From assembly GCF_958439165.1 (NCBI RefSeq), contig NZ_OY288123.1, positions 161,197-225,196 of the forward strand: a DNA stretch of 64,000 nt. The letters run 5' to 3'. Origin of the DNA: an uncultured Hydrogenophaga sp. GTDB lineage: Bacteria; Pseudomonadota; Gammaproteobacteria; Burkholderiales; Burkholderiaceae_C. The translations under genes were made by a program, and so were the position numbers. How positions within the stretch are numbered: the first letter of the stretch is position 1; every line of letters begins with the position of its first letter. Under the pieces are notes generated by a model that saw only the letters and a list, made by a program, of their open reading frames with translations, did not search any database and was not told the origin of the DNA. Positions 55,109 to 63,206 of this stretch are shown here, one piece after another.

Positions 55109-55816
55109 TCAGCGCACCGCCTCCGCCTTCAGCGTGCCCCCGCTCAGGAACCCCGGCGGCACCTTTTCCTCGCGCTCGAACTTCACCAGGCCCACACCCT
55201 GGCAGTACCACTCGCGGCTGATCAGGGGCACATTGCTGAAGCCGTTGACCGGGTCGGTGTAGAGGTTGAGTTCGGCCCGGCCCACCAGGCGCAGGCAGGG
55301 GCTGTGCGTGCCGCTCGGTGTGGTGACGGTGTCGTCCACTGCCTCGATGCGCCACTGCATGAGTGCGCGGTGGCTGTAGCGCAGTTCGCGCGGGTGCTCG
55401 TTCTTGCGCAGGATCAGGTAGGGCACGGTGGGCGTGGTCCATTCGGTGCCCACGGTGTAGGGCGCCTTGAGCACCCACAGCGGGTCCTTTTCGGGCGTGG
55501 GCTCGTCGTCGATGTCCATGCGGGTGGCCATGCGGCGCACGCCCTGTTCGTCGTGCCGCAGGTAGTAGCTCACCCCCAGCGAGTGGTGGCGCACCGCCAC
55601 CGGCACCTGGTTCAGCGTGGCGGGGGCCGTCACCTGCAGCGTCCACTCTTCCGGCGCAGGCGCTTCCTCGCCGGTCTGGGTGATGGCGTAGGTGATGGAC
55701 GTGCCTTCCTTCAGCGGAAACCACACCGGCCCCAGGTCGGCCTTGCCGCAGCCGGTCAGGAGGGCAACGGGAAACAGCAGGAGGGCTGCGCGTGCAGCGG
55801 TGCGGCGGGTCATCAT
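55109..55816 (-). CDS. Uncharacterised lipoprotein at the end of the pqq operon
   Basis: 235-residue predicted lipoprotein: RRTAARAALLLFPVALLTGC with lipobox LLTGC (Cys23). The mature part looks beta-rich (FPLKEGTSITYAITQTGEE, PYTVGTEWTTPTVPYLIL, LRLVGRAELNLYTDPVNG) and has no recognised domain. Its ATG overlaps the stop of the preceding 174-residue protein (ATGA), so it belongs to the run that begins at pqqA. Likely located at the outer or inner membrane facing the periplasm. Confidence 0.68.
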   Translation of the reverse strand: MMTRRTAARAALLLFPVALLTGCGKADLGPVWFPLKEGTSITYAITQTGEEAPAPEEWTLQVTAPATLNQVPVAVRHHSLGVSYYLRHDEQGVRRMATRMDIDDEPTPEKDPLWVLKAPYTVGTEWTTPTVPYLILRKNEHPRELRYSHRALMQWRIEAVDDTVTTPSGTHSPCLRLVGRAELNLYTDPVNGFSNVPLISREWYCQGVGLVKFEREEKVPPGFLSGGTLKAEAVR

Positions 55817-56337
55817 TTCTCGGGGAGTTGCGCCCGGGGCAGATCACTCAGCTTGATCTGCAGCTTGTCGTTGCCGGGCGGGCGCAGCCACGAGAAGCCG
55901 CCCTGGCCCCGGATGGGTTCGGTGCTGCCCATCTGGGTGTTGCCGTCGCGCGCCTTCTTGATGCCGTCGCCCAGGATGCGGTGCAGGTCCTTCTCGTAGG
56001 GCAGGCGGTGCACCCGGGGCATGGCCAGGGGCTGGTTGTCCTTCATCGGGTTGACCCAGATGTAGATCGCGCCGGCATGGCCGCGCGCCGGGCTGGGTTC
56101 GTCGAACACGGCGGCCAGCAGCACGAAGCGTTCGGGCAGGCGGTCGTCGCTGGGCCAGCCGGCCATGCCCAGGAAGGTGCCGTGGGCCAGCAGGTAAAAA
56201 CCGGTCACCAGCACCACGCCACCGGCCTTGACCCACCAGCGCCAGCGCGTGGCCAGACACAGCACCAGCAGCAGGAAGGCCAGCATGGCATAGACGATCA
56301 CCAGCAACAGCAGCTGGGAAGAGACGGCAGGGATCAT
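55813..56337 (-). CDS. Uncharacterised membrane protein in the pqq/ExbBD-like operon
   Basis: 174 residues with two N-terminal transmembrane helices (about 7-29 and 36-54: LLLLVIVYAMLAFLLLVLCL and AGGVVLVTGFYLLAHGTFLG) and a periplasmic C-terminal domain of about 110 residues (ERFVLLAAVFDEPSPARGHAGAIYIWV). No family recognised. It lies 31 bp after the ExbD-like gene and is coupled to the lipoprotein gene, so all four post-pqqE genes probably work together. Confidence 0.65.
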   Translation of the reverse strand: MIPAVSSQLLLLVIVYAMLAFLLLVLCLATRWRWWVKAGGVVLVTGFYLLAHGTFLGMAGWPSDDRLPERFVLLAAVFDEPSPARGHAGAIYIWVNPMKDNQPLAMPRVHRLPYEKDLHRILGDGIKKARDGNTQMGSTEPIRGQGGFSWLRPPGNDKLQIKLSDLPRAQLPEK

Positions 56338-56368
56338 GGCGCGGTGCCCGGGGAGAAGGTCAGAGAAG

Positions 56369-56980
56369 TCACAGGCCCGTCCTCTGCACGATGGTCAGAG
56401 GACGGGTGTTGAGGTCGGTCACGCTGCCGCTGTCGTCCAGCGTGAAGCGCACCAGGGTGCGTTCGTCGCCCTTGCGGGGAATCTGCTGCGTGCCGGTGAA
56501 GACAATCTGCGCTTCCGGGTTCACCTTCACCACGCTCACCGACACGTCCACCGGCTGCTGGTCGCGGCTGTCGTAGTAGTGGGCATTCACCACATACTCG
56601 CCGGGCGCGATGCCGCGCACGGTGACGATCTCCTGGCGGATGGGGCTGCTCACCACGCGGCCGTTGACCAGCACGCTGCTGTTCTTCTCGCCCCGGTCGT
56701 CGCGGTCCAGGTGCAGCAGGCCGGCGTCGCGCTGGCGGAACCACAGCGTCTTGCCGCTGGGCTCGTTCACCCAGGCATCGATGTCGTTCGGGTTGCCGTC
56801 GGGCCAGCTGATGGTGATGATGAATTCGGCCTTGGCCGGTATGTCGCCGGCCTTGCGCGATTTCGGGTTGAAGGCCAGCAGCGCAATGACGAAACAGAAG
56901 ACGAAGGCGATCAACATGTTGAACAACATGTCGTAGAACGGATCGGTCTCGGTGTCACGCACCGGGCGGCCGATGGCCAT
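56369..56980 (-). CDS. ExbD/TolR-like protein with large periplasmic domain
   Basis: 203-residue bitopic protein: one transmembrane helix (about 17-36, DMLFNMLIAFVFCFVIALL) headed by Asp17 in FYDMLFNML, where ExbD and TolR have their proton-conducting Asp. The remaining 165 residues are a beta-sandwich-like periplasmic domain (EFIITISWPDGNPNDIDAWV, GEYVVNAHYYDSRDQQPVDV) unlike normal ExbD. CCGGAG precedes the ATG at 56980; ATG 57010 has no such site. It overlaps the ExbB-like gene by 26 bp, as expected for a stator pair. Confidence 0.72.
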   Translation of the reverse strand: MAIGRPVRDTETDPFYDMLFNMLIAFVFCFVIALLAFNPKSRKAGDIPAKAEFIITISWPDGNPNDIDAWVNEPSGKTLWFRQRDAGLLHLDRDDRGEKNSSVLVNGRVVSSPIRQEIVTVRGIAPGEYVVNAHYYDSRDQQPVDVSVSVVKVNPEAQIVFTGTQQIPRKGDERTLVRFTLDDSGSVTDLNTRPLTIVQRTGL

Positions 56981-57716
56981 GCGCAGCTCCGGTGGTGTCA
57001 GACGAGGCATCGGCGCTGGCCAGCGTGTCGGCCACCAGCGCATCGGCGAATCGGTCCAGCCGCATCAGCTGCAGACCCAGCAGGATGTTGCCGGTGAGTC
57101 CCGTCACCGTGGTCAGCAGCGCGATGCCCAGGCCGCCGGTCAGGCTCTTGAGCAGCTGGCTGGACTGGCTGGCGTCGAAGCTCTGCATGTCCCCCAGCTG
57201 CAGCGCCAGGATGGAGAACCCGATCACCTTGCCCAGCAGGCCCAGTTTGAGCTGGATGCCGTTGAGCCACCAGGCCATTTCGTGCGGGCCATGGGCGCGC
57301 TCGCCCAGCACCTGCATCCAGGTGCTGCGGTCGCCGCCGGGTGCGGCGCAGCCACGGCGGTATTCCTCGGCCCAGTCCGGGCCGGCGCCGCTGGGCGCGC
57401 CCTGGGCGATCCACACATCGAGCTGCTGCCGCTGCTGCCCCAGCACCCAGGCCCGGCGGCCGGCCCACAGCGAGCAGCCGAAGAAGAGCAAGGTGATGAC
57501 CACGGTGAGGAAGGTGGGGTCGGCTGCCACCAGCCGGTGCCAGGCCCCGGCCCGCCAGAGCAGGAAGGTGGCCAGCAGCAGCAGGCCCATCCAGGCCAGC
57601 CACAGCAGGAACAGCCCGTTCTCGGCCCGCTCCAGCGCGAACGGGCTGCGCTGCAGGCCCGGCAGCCGGTGCACCACCGCTGCACCCAGCATGCGATGGT
57701 GGGCCGTGCTGCTCAC
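56955..57716 (-). CDS. MotA/TolQ/ExbB-type proton channel protein
   Basis: 253 residues. Membrane segments at about 35-58, 68-95, 160-180 and 195-225; the last (GGLGIALLTTVTGLTGNILLG) has the TolQ/ExbB/MotA pattern with Thr residues lining the ion path. It would form the pentameric channel around the ExbD-like dimer. The start is a GTG at 57716 overlapping the pqqE stop (GTGA), direct evidence of coupling to PQQ synthesis; an ATG at 57692 is the alternative. It is not next to a TonB or TonB-receptor gene. Confidence 0.75.
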   Translation of the reverse strand: MSSTAHHRMLGAAVVHRLPGLQRSPFALERAENGLFLLWLAWMGLLLLATFLLWRAGAWHRLVAADPTFLTVVITLLFFGCSLWAGRRAWVLGQQRQQLDVWIAQGAPSGAGPDWAEEYRRGCAAPGGDRSTWMQVLGERAHGPHEMAWWLNGIQLKLGLLGKVIGFSILALQLGDMQSFDASQSSQLLKSLTGGLGIALLTTVTGLTGNILLGLQLMRLDRFADALVADTLASADASSDTTGAAHGHRPPGA

Positions 57717-58855
57717 GGTGCGTCCGCCGGGGTCGGGTGCAGGTCGCGCGAGTTGGCGTCGCTGCGGAAGACGATGGGAATCTCCCGGCGTGTCGGTGCC
57801 TGGCGCACCAGCTGCACCACGCGCTCGTGGTGCGGGCTCTTGCTGCACACCGGGTCGGTGGCGGCGGCGTCGCCCACGATCTGGAAGGCCTGGCAGCGGC
57901 AGCCGCCGAAATCCTTGTGGCGCTCGTCGCAGCTGCGGCAGGGTTCCTGCATCCAGTCTTCGCCACGGTAGGCGTTGAAGGCCTGGCTCTTGCTCCAGAT
58001 GTCGGCCAGCGGCGTGGTGGTGACGTTGGGCAGGTCCAGGCCGGGCAGGTTGCGGGCGTTGTGGCACGGCATGGCCAGGCCGTCGGGCGCGACCGACAGG
58101 AACACCGAGCCCCAGCCGTTCATGCAGGCCTTGGGGCGTTCCTCGAAGTAGTCCGGCACCACGAAGAGCAGGCGGCAGCGGTTGCCGATCTGCTCGCGGT
58201 AGCGGTTGACCACGGCTTCGGCTTCCTGCAGCTGCTCGCGCGTGGGCATGAGCTGGTCGCGGTTGACCCAGGCCCAGCCGTAGTACTGGGTGTTGGCGAG
58301 CTCGAGGTACTCGGCGTCCAGCGCCAGGGCCATCTCGATGATCTTGTCCACGTGCGGCAGGTTGTGCCGGTGCAGCACGCAGTTGAGCACCATGGGCCAG
58401 TCGTGCTGCTTGATGATGCGCGCCACCTTCTGCTTGAGCTCGAAGGTCTTGGTGTGGCTGAGAAAGTCGTTGAGCTCGCGGGTGCTGTCCTGGAACGAGA
58501 GCTGCACATGGTCCAGCCCGGCGTCCTTCAGACGCTGCGCGCGTGCTTCGGTCAGGCCCACGCCGGAGGTGATGAGGTTGGTGTAGTAGCCCAGGCGGTG
58601 GGCCTCGGTCACCAGCTCTTCCAGGTCGTCGCGCAGCAGCGGCTCGCCGCCCGAGAAACCCAGCTGTGCTGCACCCAGCTTGCGGGCCTGCTGCATCACG
58701 TCCACCCATTGCGCGGTGGTCAGTTCGTTCCTGACCTGCGCGTGCTGCGTGGGGTTGTAGCAGAACACGCAGTGCAGCGGGCACTGGTAGGTGAGCTCGG
58801 CCAGCAGCCACAGCGGCTGCCCGACCGGAGCGCCGCCCCACGCGGCCGGGGTCAT
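57713..58855 (-). CDS. pqqE: PqqA peptide cyclase PqqE
   Basis: 380-residue radical-SAM enzyme that links Glu and Tyr of the PqqA peptide by a carbon-carbon bond. The radical-SAM cluster is CPLHCVFC (Cys25, 29, 32), followed by GFSGGEPLLRDDLEEL; the SPASM auxiliary cluster cysteines are in CHNARNLPG, CRSCDERHKDFGGCRC and DPVC. ATG at 58855 gives the usual short N-terminus (GQPLWLLAELTYQC); a GTG at 58876 would overlap pqqD by 17 bp. Coupled to the ExbB-like gene downstream. Confidence 0.95.
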   Translation of the reverse strand: MTPAAWGGAPVGQPLWLLAELTYQCPLHCVFCYNPTQHAQVRNELTTAQWVDVMQQARKLGAAQLGFSGGEPLLRDDLEELVTEAHRLGYYTNLITSGVGLTEARAQRLKDAGLDHVQLSFQDSTRELNDFLSHTKTFELKQKVARIIKQHDWPMVLNCVLHRHNLPHVDKIIEMALALDAEYLELANTQYYGWAWVNRDQLMPTREQLQEAEAVVNRYREQIGNRCRLLFVVPDYFEERPKACMNGWGSVFLSVAPDGLAMPCHNARNLPGLDLPNVTTTPLADIWSKSQAFNAYRGEDWMQEPCRSCDERHKDFGGCRCQAFQIVGDAAATDPVCSKSPHHERVVQLVRQAPTRREIPIVFRSDANSRDLHPTPADAP

Positions 58856-58859
58856 GGCA

Positions 58860-59156
58860 TCACTCGATCCAGCCACGGCGCACGCCCTCTTCGAGCAGGC
58901 TGCGCACCTGCGGTCCGATGCCCTGCACGCGGAAGGCGGTCTCCAGTTCGGTCACGATGGCATCGAGTGTCTGTTCGCCGTTGCATCGCTTGAGGATCTC
59001 GGCAGCGGTGTCGTTGAGCTGCACCATGCCTTCCGGGTACAGGAGCACATGACGCAGTTGCGCTTCCTCGTACTGCAGGCGGAAGCGGCGGGACAGGCGG
59101 GGCCGCTCGGGCACGTCGGTCAGCGTGGTGGGATCGGTCGGTTCGGTCATGGTCAT
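58860..59156 (-). CDS. pqqD: PqqA-binding chaperone PqqD
   Basis: 98-residue RRE-type peptide chaperone that presents PqqA to PqqE. Conserved pieces are RPRLSRRFRLQYEEAQ, LLYPEGMVQLNDTAAEILKRC (the peptide-binding winged-helix core) and LEEGVRRGWIE at the end. The ATG at 59156 overlaps the pqqC stop by ATGA. Separate pqqD and pqqE genes here; many genomes have fusions (pqqCD). Confidence 0.93.
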   Translation of the reverse strand: MTMTEPTDPTTLTDVPERPRLSRRFRLQYEEAQLRHVLLYPEGMVQLNDTAAEILKRCNGEQTLDAIVTELETAFRVQGIGPQVRSLLEEGVRRGWIE

Positions 59157-59884
59157 TGGCAGGCCTTCTCGATGGCGTCGAGCATGGTCCACAGGATGTC
59201 GAGCTTGAACTGAAGGATGTCCAGTGCGCGGTGTTGGGCCGCGCGGGTGGTGAAGTGGTCGAGCGTGACGCGCAGGCCGTGGTCCACGTCGCGGCCGGCC
59301 AGCGGGATGCGCTTGCGGAAGTAGCTCAGGCCATCTTCCTTGATCCACGGGTAGTGGGTGGGCCAGGTGGCCAGGCGGTCCTTGTGGATCTGGGGCGCGA
59401 ACATCTCGGTGAGCGATGAACACACCGCCTCCTGCCATGGCGCGCGCGACGCGAAGTTCACATACGCGTCGCAGGCAAAACGCACGGCCGGCACCACGCC
59501 CTGCAGCGACCAGAGCTGCTCGCGCGAGATGCCCACCGCCTCGCCCAGCCGGGTCCAGGCCTCGATGCCGCCGGCATTCGATCCCTCGAAGTCGCCGTGA
59601 CCGTCGTGGTCCAGGATGCGCTCCACCCACAGGCGGCGGTGCTCGCGGTCGGCCATGTTGGCCAGGATGGCCGCGTCCTTGCGCGGGATGCAGATCTGGT
59701 AATAAAAGCGGTTGGCCACCCAGCACCGCAGCTCGTCCGGCGTGCAGCCGCCCGAGTTCATGCGCACATTGAACGGATGGTGGATGTGGTATGCGCGGCC
59801 TTTGGCGCGCAGCTGGGCTTCGAATTCCTCGCGGCTCCAGGGCGGCAGCGACGGGTCCGGCAAGGGGGTGCGGGCGATGTCCAT
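59153..59884 (-). CDS. pqqC: Pyrroloquinoline-quinone synthase PqqC
   Basis: 243-residue cofactorless oxidase catalysing the final eight-electron oxidation and ring closure to PQQ. Helical PqqC/TENA-like fold with conserved active-site stretches YHIHHPFNVRMNSG, RFYYQICIPRKDAAILAN, FEGSNAGGIEAWTRLG, VRFACDAYVNFA and ITM-like C-terminal helices. Length standard. 13 bp after pqqB. Confidence 0.95.
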   Translation of the reverse strand: MDIARTPLPDPSLPPWSREEFEAQLRAKGRAYHIHHPFNVRMNSGGCTPDELRCWVANRFYYQICIPRKDAAILANMADREHRRLWVERILDHDGHGDFEGSNAGGIEAWTRLGEAVGISREQLWSLQGVVPAVRFACDAYVNFASRAPWQEAVCSSLTEMFAPQIHKDRLATWPTHYPWIKEDGLSYFRKRIPLAGRDVDHGLRVTLDHFTTRAAQHRALDILQFKLDILWTMLDAIEKACQ

Positions 59885-59897
59885 GGACGGTGGGATG

Positions 59898-60815
59898 TCA
59901 GAAGGCGATGTCCATGCCGTCGAAGGCCACCTCGATGCCGTGCTGCGTCAGCAGGGCGCGTTCGGGCGAGTCTTCCACCAGCATGGGATTGGTGTTGTTG
60001 ATGTGGATGAGGATCTTGCGCACGCTGGCCGGCAGGCGGTCGAGCACCTCGACCATGCCGCCCGGGCCGCTCTGCGGCAGGTGGCCCATCTCGGCCGCCG
60101 GCTTCTTCGAGAGGCCGTTGCGGATCATTTCGTCCTCGGTCCAGAAGGTGCCGTCCACCAGCACCACGCTGCAGCCGGCCATCAGGGCCAGCAGATCGTC
60201 CGACACAGCGCCCAGTCCCGGCGCATAGAACACCCGCGCTCCGGTGGCCGGGTTGTTCAGCAGCAGGCCCACGTTGTCGCCGGGGCGGGGCCGACCGCGG
60301 AACGGAGAGTAGGGCGGTGGCTGCGAGGCCAGTGCCACGGTCTGCACCTCGATGCCGGGCAGACCGGGCACCGCCAGGGCCGAGCCGTCGATGGGCAGTT
60401 CGGTGGCCGCCACGCCGCAGTAGTGCGACAGGATGCGGGTGATGGGGAAGCCGTTGGAGATGTCGGAGAGCACCTCGGGTGTGGCCAGCAGCGGCAGCGG
60501 CGTGCTGCGCTCGCGCAGCATCAGCAGGCCGGTGACATGGTCGATCTGGGCGTCCATCAGCAGCACGGCGGCAATGCCGGTGTCGCGCACCGCGCGGGCC
60601 GGCTGCAGTTCGGGGTTGTCGCGGATCTGCTGGAGCACGTCGGGCGATGCATTCACCAGCAGCCAGTCGGTGCCGTCGGCCGTGACCGCGATGGAGGATT
60701 GCGTGCGAGGCCTCGCGTTCAAGGTGCCGGCGCGCACGCCGGCGCAGTTGGCGCAATTGCAGTTCCATTGGGGGAAGCCCCCGCCGGCGGAAGAACCCAG
60801 TACCCGGATGCGCAT
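59898..60815 (-). CDS. pqqB: PQQ biosynthesis protein PqqB
   Basis: 305-residue MBL-fold iron-dependent hydroxylase acting on the Glu-Tyr dipeptide intermediate. Signature segments: VLGSSAGGGFPQWNCNCANC (structural zinc cysteines), LLMDAQIDHVTGLLMLRE, a catalytic HYCGVAATELPIDGS, DGTFWTEDEM and ILIHINNTNPM. It begins 109 bp after pqqA, behind a terminator-like hairpin. Confidence 0.95.
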   Translation of the reverse strand: MRIRVLGSSAGGGFPQWNCNCANCAGVRAGTLNARPRTQSSIAVTADGTDWLLVNASPDVLQQIRDNPELQPARAVRDTGIAAVLLMDAQIDHVTGLLMLRERSTPLPLLATPEVLSDISNGFPITRILSHYCGVAATELPIDGSALAVPGLPGIEVQTVALASQPPPYSPFRGRPRPGDNVGLLLNNPATGARVFYAPGLGAVSDDLLALMAGCSVVLVDGTFWTEDEMIRNGLSKKPAAEMGHLPQSGPGGMVEVLDRLPASVRKILIHINNTNPMLVEDSPERALLTQHGIEVAFDGMDIAF

Positions 60816-60872
60816 GTCAGCAGTCAGAACAACGGTCAGAATGGATCCATGAAAGGGACCCGCTCAGGCAAG

Positions 60873-60905
60873 AAAAAAGCGCACGCGTTTGCACCCGTGC
60901 GCTTT
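60873..60905 (-). terminator. Attenuator/terminator hairpin between pqqA and pqqB
   Basis: Read on the minus strand: AAAGCGCACG, a 10-base loop, then CGTGCGCTTT continuing to six T. A 10-bp perfect stem plus U-run is a strong Rho-independent terminator. Placed 18 bases after the pqqA stop, it should make pqqA message far more abundant than pqqBCDE message. Confidence 0.85.
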
Positions 60906-60923
60906 CGATGTCAAAGCCCGCGA

Positions 60924-60998
60924 TCAGCGGTTGGCGATGTACATCGTGATTTCAAAACCGAAACGCATGTCGGTGAAGGCGGGGGTCGTCCATTGCAT
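60924..60998 (-). CDS. pqqA: PQQ precursor peptide PqqA
   Basis: 24-residue ribosomal peptide from which PQQ is made. The sequence begins MQWTTPAFTDMRFGFE and contains the diagnostic Glu-x3-Tyr (Glu16, Tyr20 in EITMY) whose side chains become PQQ. AGGAGA six bases upstream of the ATG at 60998 is a strong ribosome-binding site. It is the first gene of the pqq operon and lies under the sigma-54 promoter at 61079-61093. Confidence 0.96.
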   Translation of the reverse strand: MQWTTPAFTDMRFGFEITMYIANR

Positions 60999-61078
60999 CT
61001 TCAGTCTCCTGAGTGGGTTGGCATGAAACATGTCTATCGATCCGGCAACCGAACTGCTGCCAGACCCGAACATGTACC

Positions 61079-61093
61079 GCAATATTGATGCCA
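61079..61093 (-). promoter_or_regulatory. Sigma-54 (-24/-12) promoter of pqqA
   Basis: On the minus strand: TGGCAT-CAATA-TTGC, correct GG-N10-GC spacing, one mismatch (T for C) to the consensus. Predicted start of transcription about 61068, 70 bases before the pqqA ATG. A sigma-70-like TTGAGA-N17-TACATG overlaps it (61071-61099). Confidence 0.62.
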
Positions 61094-61119
61094 TCTCAAG
61101 TGCCGGGTCGGTCGCGTCG

Positions 61120-62208
61120 GTGACGTCCCACCGGCCTGTGGGGTCGAACGCCGGCCTGCTGACGCTGCGCAGCGGCATTCGCCTGGCCTGGCAGGCAAGG
61201 GGAAACCCGGATGGCGAGGCCTGGCTGGTCATCCACGGCGGGCCGGGCACCGGTGGCAACGCCGGACTCTGGCAGGCACTCGATCCCGCCTCGCAAAGAG
61301 CCTTCATGCCGGACCAACGGGGCAGTGGCCGGTCACGTCCGCGCGGTGCAGCCGCGGCGCAGACCGCAGCCACGCTGGTGTCCGAGCTGGAAGCCCTGCG
61401 CCGGCACCTGGGCGTGGAGCGCTGGTCCCTGCTCGCCGGGTCCTGGGGCACGGTGCTGGCCCTGCTGTATGCGGCTACTTACACCGACCGGGTGGACCGT
61501 CTGGTGCTCCGGGGTGCCTTCGCGCTCACCCGGCGCGAACTCGACAACGTGCTGGTCCCGTCATGCCGCCCTGGGAAAACCCTGAGACCGGGTGGCGACA
61601 TTCGCGACGCCGGGCCGGTCCCGCAGGCCCGGTCCACTGTTCAGGCGTTGTCCCGTATTGGGCGGTTGCTTCAATCTGCAACACCGGCTGTTGCATCGCT
61701 GCGCGCACTGCGTGGCTGGGGATTGCGCGAGCAGGTGCTGGCGCTGCAGGGCATGCGGCGCAGCCTGCGCCATGCGCGGACCACCGGTGCGGCCCATGCC
61801 CGTGCCGTGGCTCACGAAGTGACCGGCCTGCAGCGCCGCTGGCGCCGGGCGCAGGCGCAGTCCGACCGGCCGCAGCGTCTGCGCAGCGACCGTGCTGCCT
61901 GGCAGAAGTTTCGGGTCCAGGCCGCGGTGCTTCACGGCCGTGCCGGCGTGCGGCCTGGCGATCTGGACCGTGCCCTGATCCGGCTGGCGCGACACGGTGT
62001 GCCGGTGCACTGGGTGCACGGTGCGTTCGATGCGGTCTGCCCGCCTGCCAACAGCCGCCGCTGGGCCGCGCTCGGTGCACGCCGGGGTGGACCGGTGCAG
62101 CTGGACATCACGCCGGCCGGACACCTCGGGCATGAGCCGGCGACACTGGCCGCGCTGCGCAAGGCGGTTCGCTCATCGGCCCCACGGGCCGGGTCGGGGC
62201 GTGCATGA
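61120..62208 (+). CDS. Proline-iminopeptidase-like alpha/beta hydrolase divergent from pqqA
   Basis: About 362 residues from a GTG at 61120. The fold is that of prolyl iminopeptidases: VIHGGPGTGG oxyanion loop, MPDQRGSGRSRP, nucleophile elbow LLAGSWGTVLALLYA, candidate Asp in VHGAFDAVCPP and His in AGHLGHEP. No signal peptide. The frame is open up to ATG 61030, but that stretch holds the pqqA promoter, so I prefer the later start. Residues coded by 61557-61620 look poorly conserved; another frame there reads PWENPETGW, so a compensated double frameshift is possible. The gene could process the PqqA peptide; no pqqF or pqqG is visible. Confidence 0.7.
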   Translation: MTSHRPVGSNAGLLTLRSGIRLAWQARGNPDGEAWLVIHGGPGTGGNAGLWQALDPASQRAFMPDQRGSGRSRPRGAAAAQTAATLVSELEALRRHLGVERWSLLAGSWGTVLALLYAATYTDRVDRLVLRGAFALTRRELDNVLVPSCRPGKTLRPGGDIRDAGPVPQARSTVQALSRIGRLLQSATPAVASLRALRGWGLREQVLALQGMRRSLRHARTTGAAHARAVAHEVTGLQRRWRRAQAQSDRPQRLRSDRAAWQKFRVQAAVLHGRAGVRPGDLDRALIRLARHGVPVHWVHGAFDAVCPPANSRRWAALGARRGGPVQLDITPAGHLGHEPATLAALRKAVRSSAPRAGSGRA

Positions 62209-63182
62209 AGGCATGGCGGTCTGCACTGGTGCTGTCGTGTGCCCTGGCGGCATGGGGGGTCCAGGCCCAGCCCGTGGTGCTGCCCCCGTGCGAGCGGGCA
62301 GAGCCGGTGCCCTGGCGCGAACTGGCCCCCGGTGTGTGGGTGTGGGAAGGCGCCAACCAGGAGGTGTCGCCGGCCAACGCAGGGCATGTCGCGCCGGTCT
62401 CCGTCGTGGTGGACGCGGGCGAGGCGCTGGTCATCGATCCCGGACCTGGACTGCTGCATGGCCTTCGGGTGAGGGCTTCCATGGCGTGCCAGTTCCAGGC
62501 CCGCGTGGTGCAGGTGGTGAACACGCATGCACACGCGGAAAACGTGCTGGGCAACGCCGCCTTCGCCGATCTGCCCATCGCTGCCAACGCCGGCACACAC
62601 GAGGCCATGGTGGCCCGGTGTCCCGACTGCCTGGAGTCGCTCACCCTGCGGGCGGGCAGGGATGCCATGGCAGGCACCCGCATCGTGTGGCCGAGCCGTC
62701 TCCTCAGGGCGGGCGATGTGCTGTCGGTGGGCCGGATGTCCCTGCAGGTGCTGGCCTCCGAACGGGGCCATACCGCCAGCGATCTGGTGCTGTGGCTGCC
62801 GCAGCAGCGGGTTCTGTGGGCCGGCGGCCTGGCTTACGACGGCCGCCTGCCCGAGCTCGCGCAGGGCAGCATCGAGCAATGGCTGGCGGCGCTGGGTCGG
62901 CTGCAGCAGCGGCAGCCGCGCTGGGTGGTGGCGTCCCGCGTGGGCGATGCCGGGCTGCTTCAGGCCACCCGGCACTACCTGCAGACGCTGCGCCAGCGGG
63001 TGCTGGCCGCCATGGACGCCGGCCGGCATGCGGGCGAGCTGCAGGCGGTTGCGATGGACGAATGGGCCGGATGGGTCGGCTTCGAAGAGCGCCAGGGCTT
63101 CAACACCCAGCGGGCCTGGCGCGAGCTGGAGACGGTGTGGATGGACCAGCCCCTTTCCCCCGGGGCCAGCCCGGTGCCCGCC

Positions 63183-63206
<24 letters not shown>
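62205..63206 (+). CDS. Quinoprotein relay system metallohydrolase 2 (MBL fold)
   Basis: 333-residue exported MBL-fold protein (signal MKAWRSALVLSCALAAWGVQAQ). The fold is recognisable from VSVVVDAGEALVIDPGPG, VVNTHAHAENVLGNAAF and LASERGHTASDLVLWLP. The zinc motif is HAHAEN (His108, His110, Glu112, Asn113) instead of HxHxDH, so Asp and one His are replaced. Related proteins occur with SoxYZ-like carriers around quinoprotein dehydrogenases. It overlaps the hydrolase stop by ATGA; its 3' end overlaps the convergent activator gene by 24 bp. Confidence 0.8.

Noticed and set aside
57717..58841. Fusion of the ExbB-like protein to an upstream 370-residue segment
   Set aside because: The upstream part is a shifted-frame shadow of pqqE; the GTG at 57716 with GTGA overlap is a better start.
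61071..61099. Sigma-70 promoter TTGAGA-N17-TACATG for pqqA
   Set aside because: The -10 match is weak, and the overlapping -24/-12 element fits a consensus shared with two other promoters in the island.
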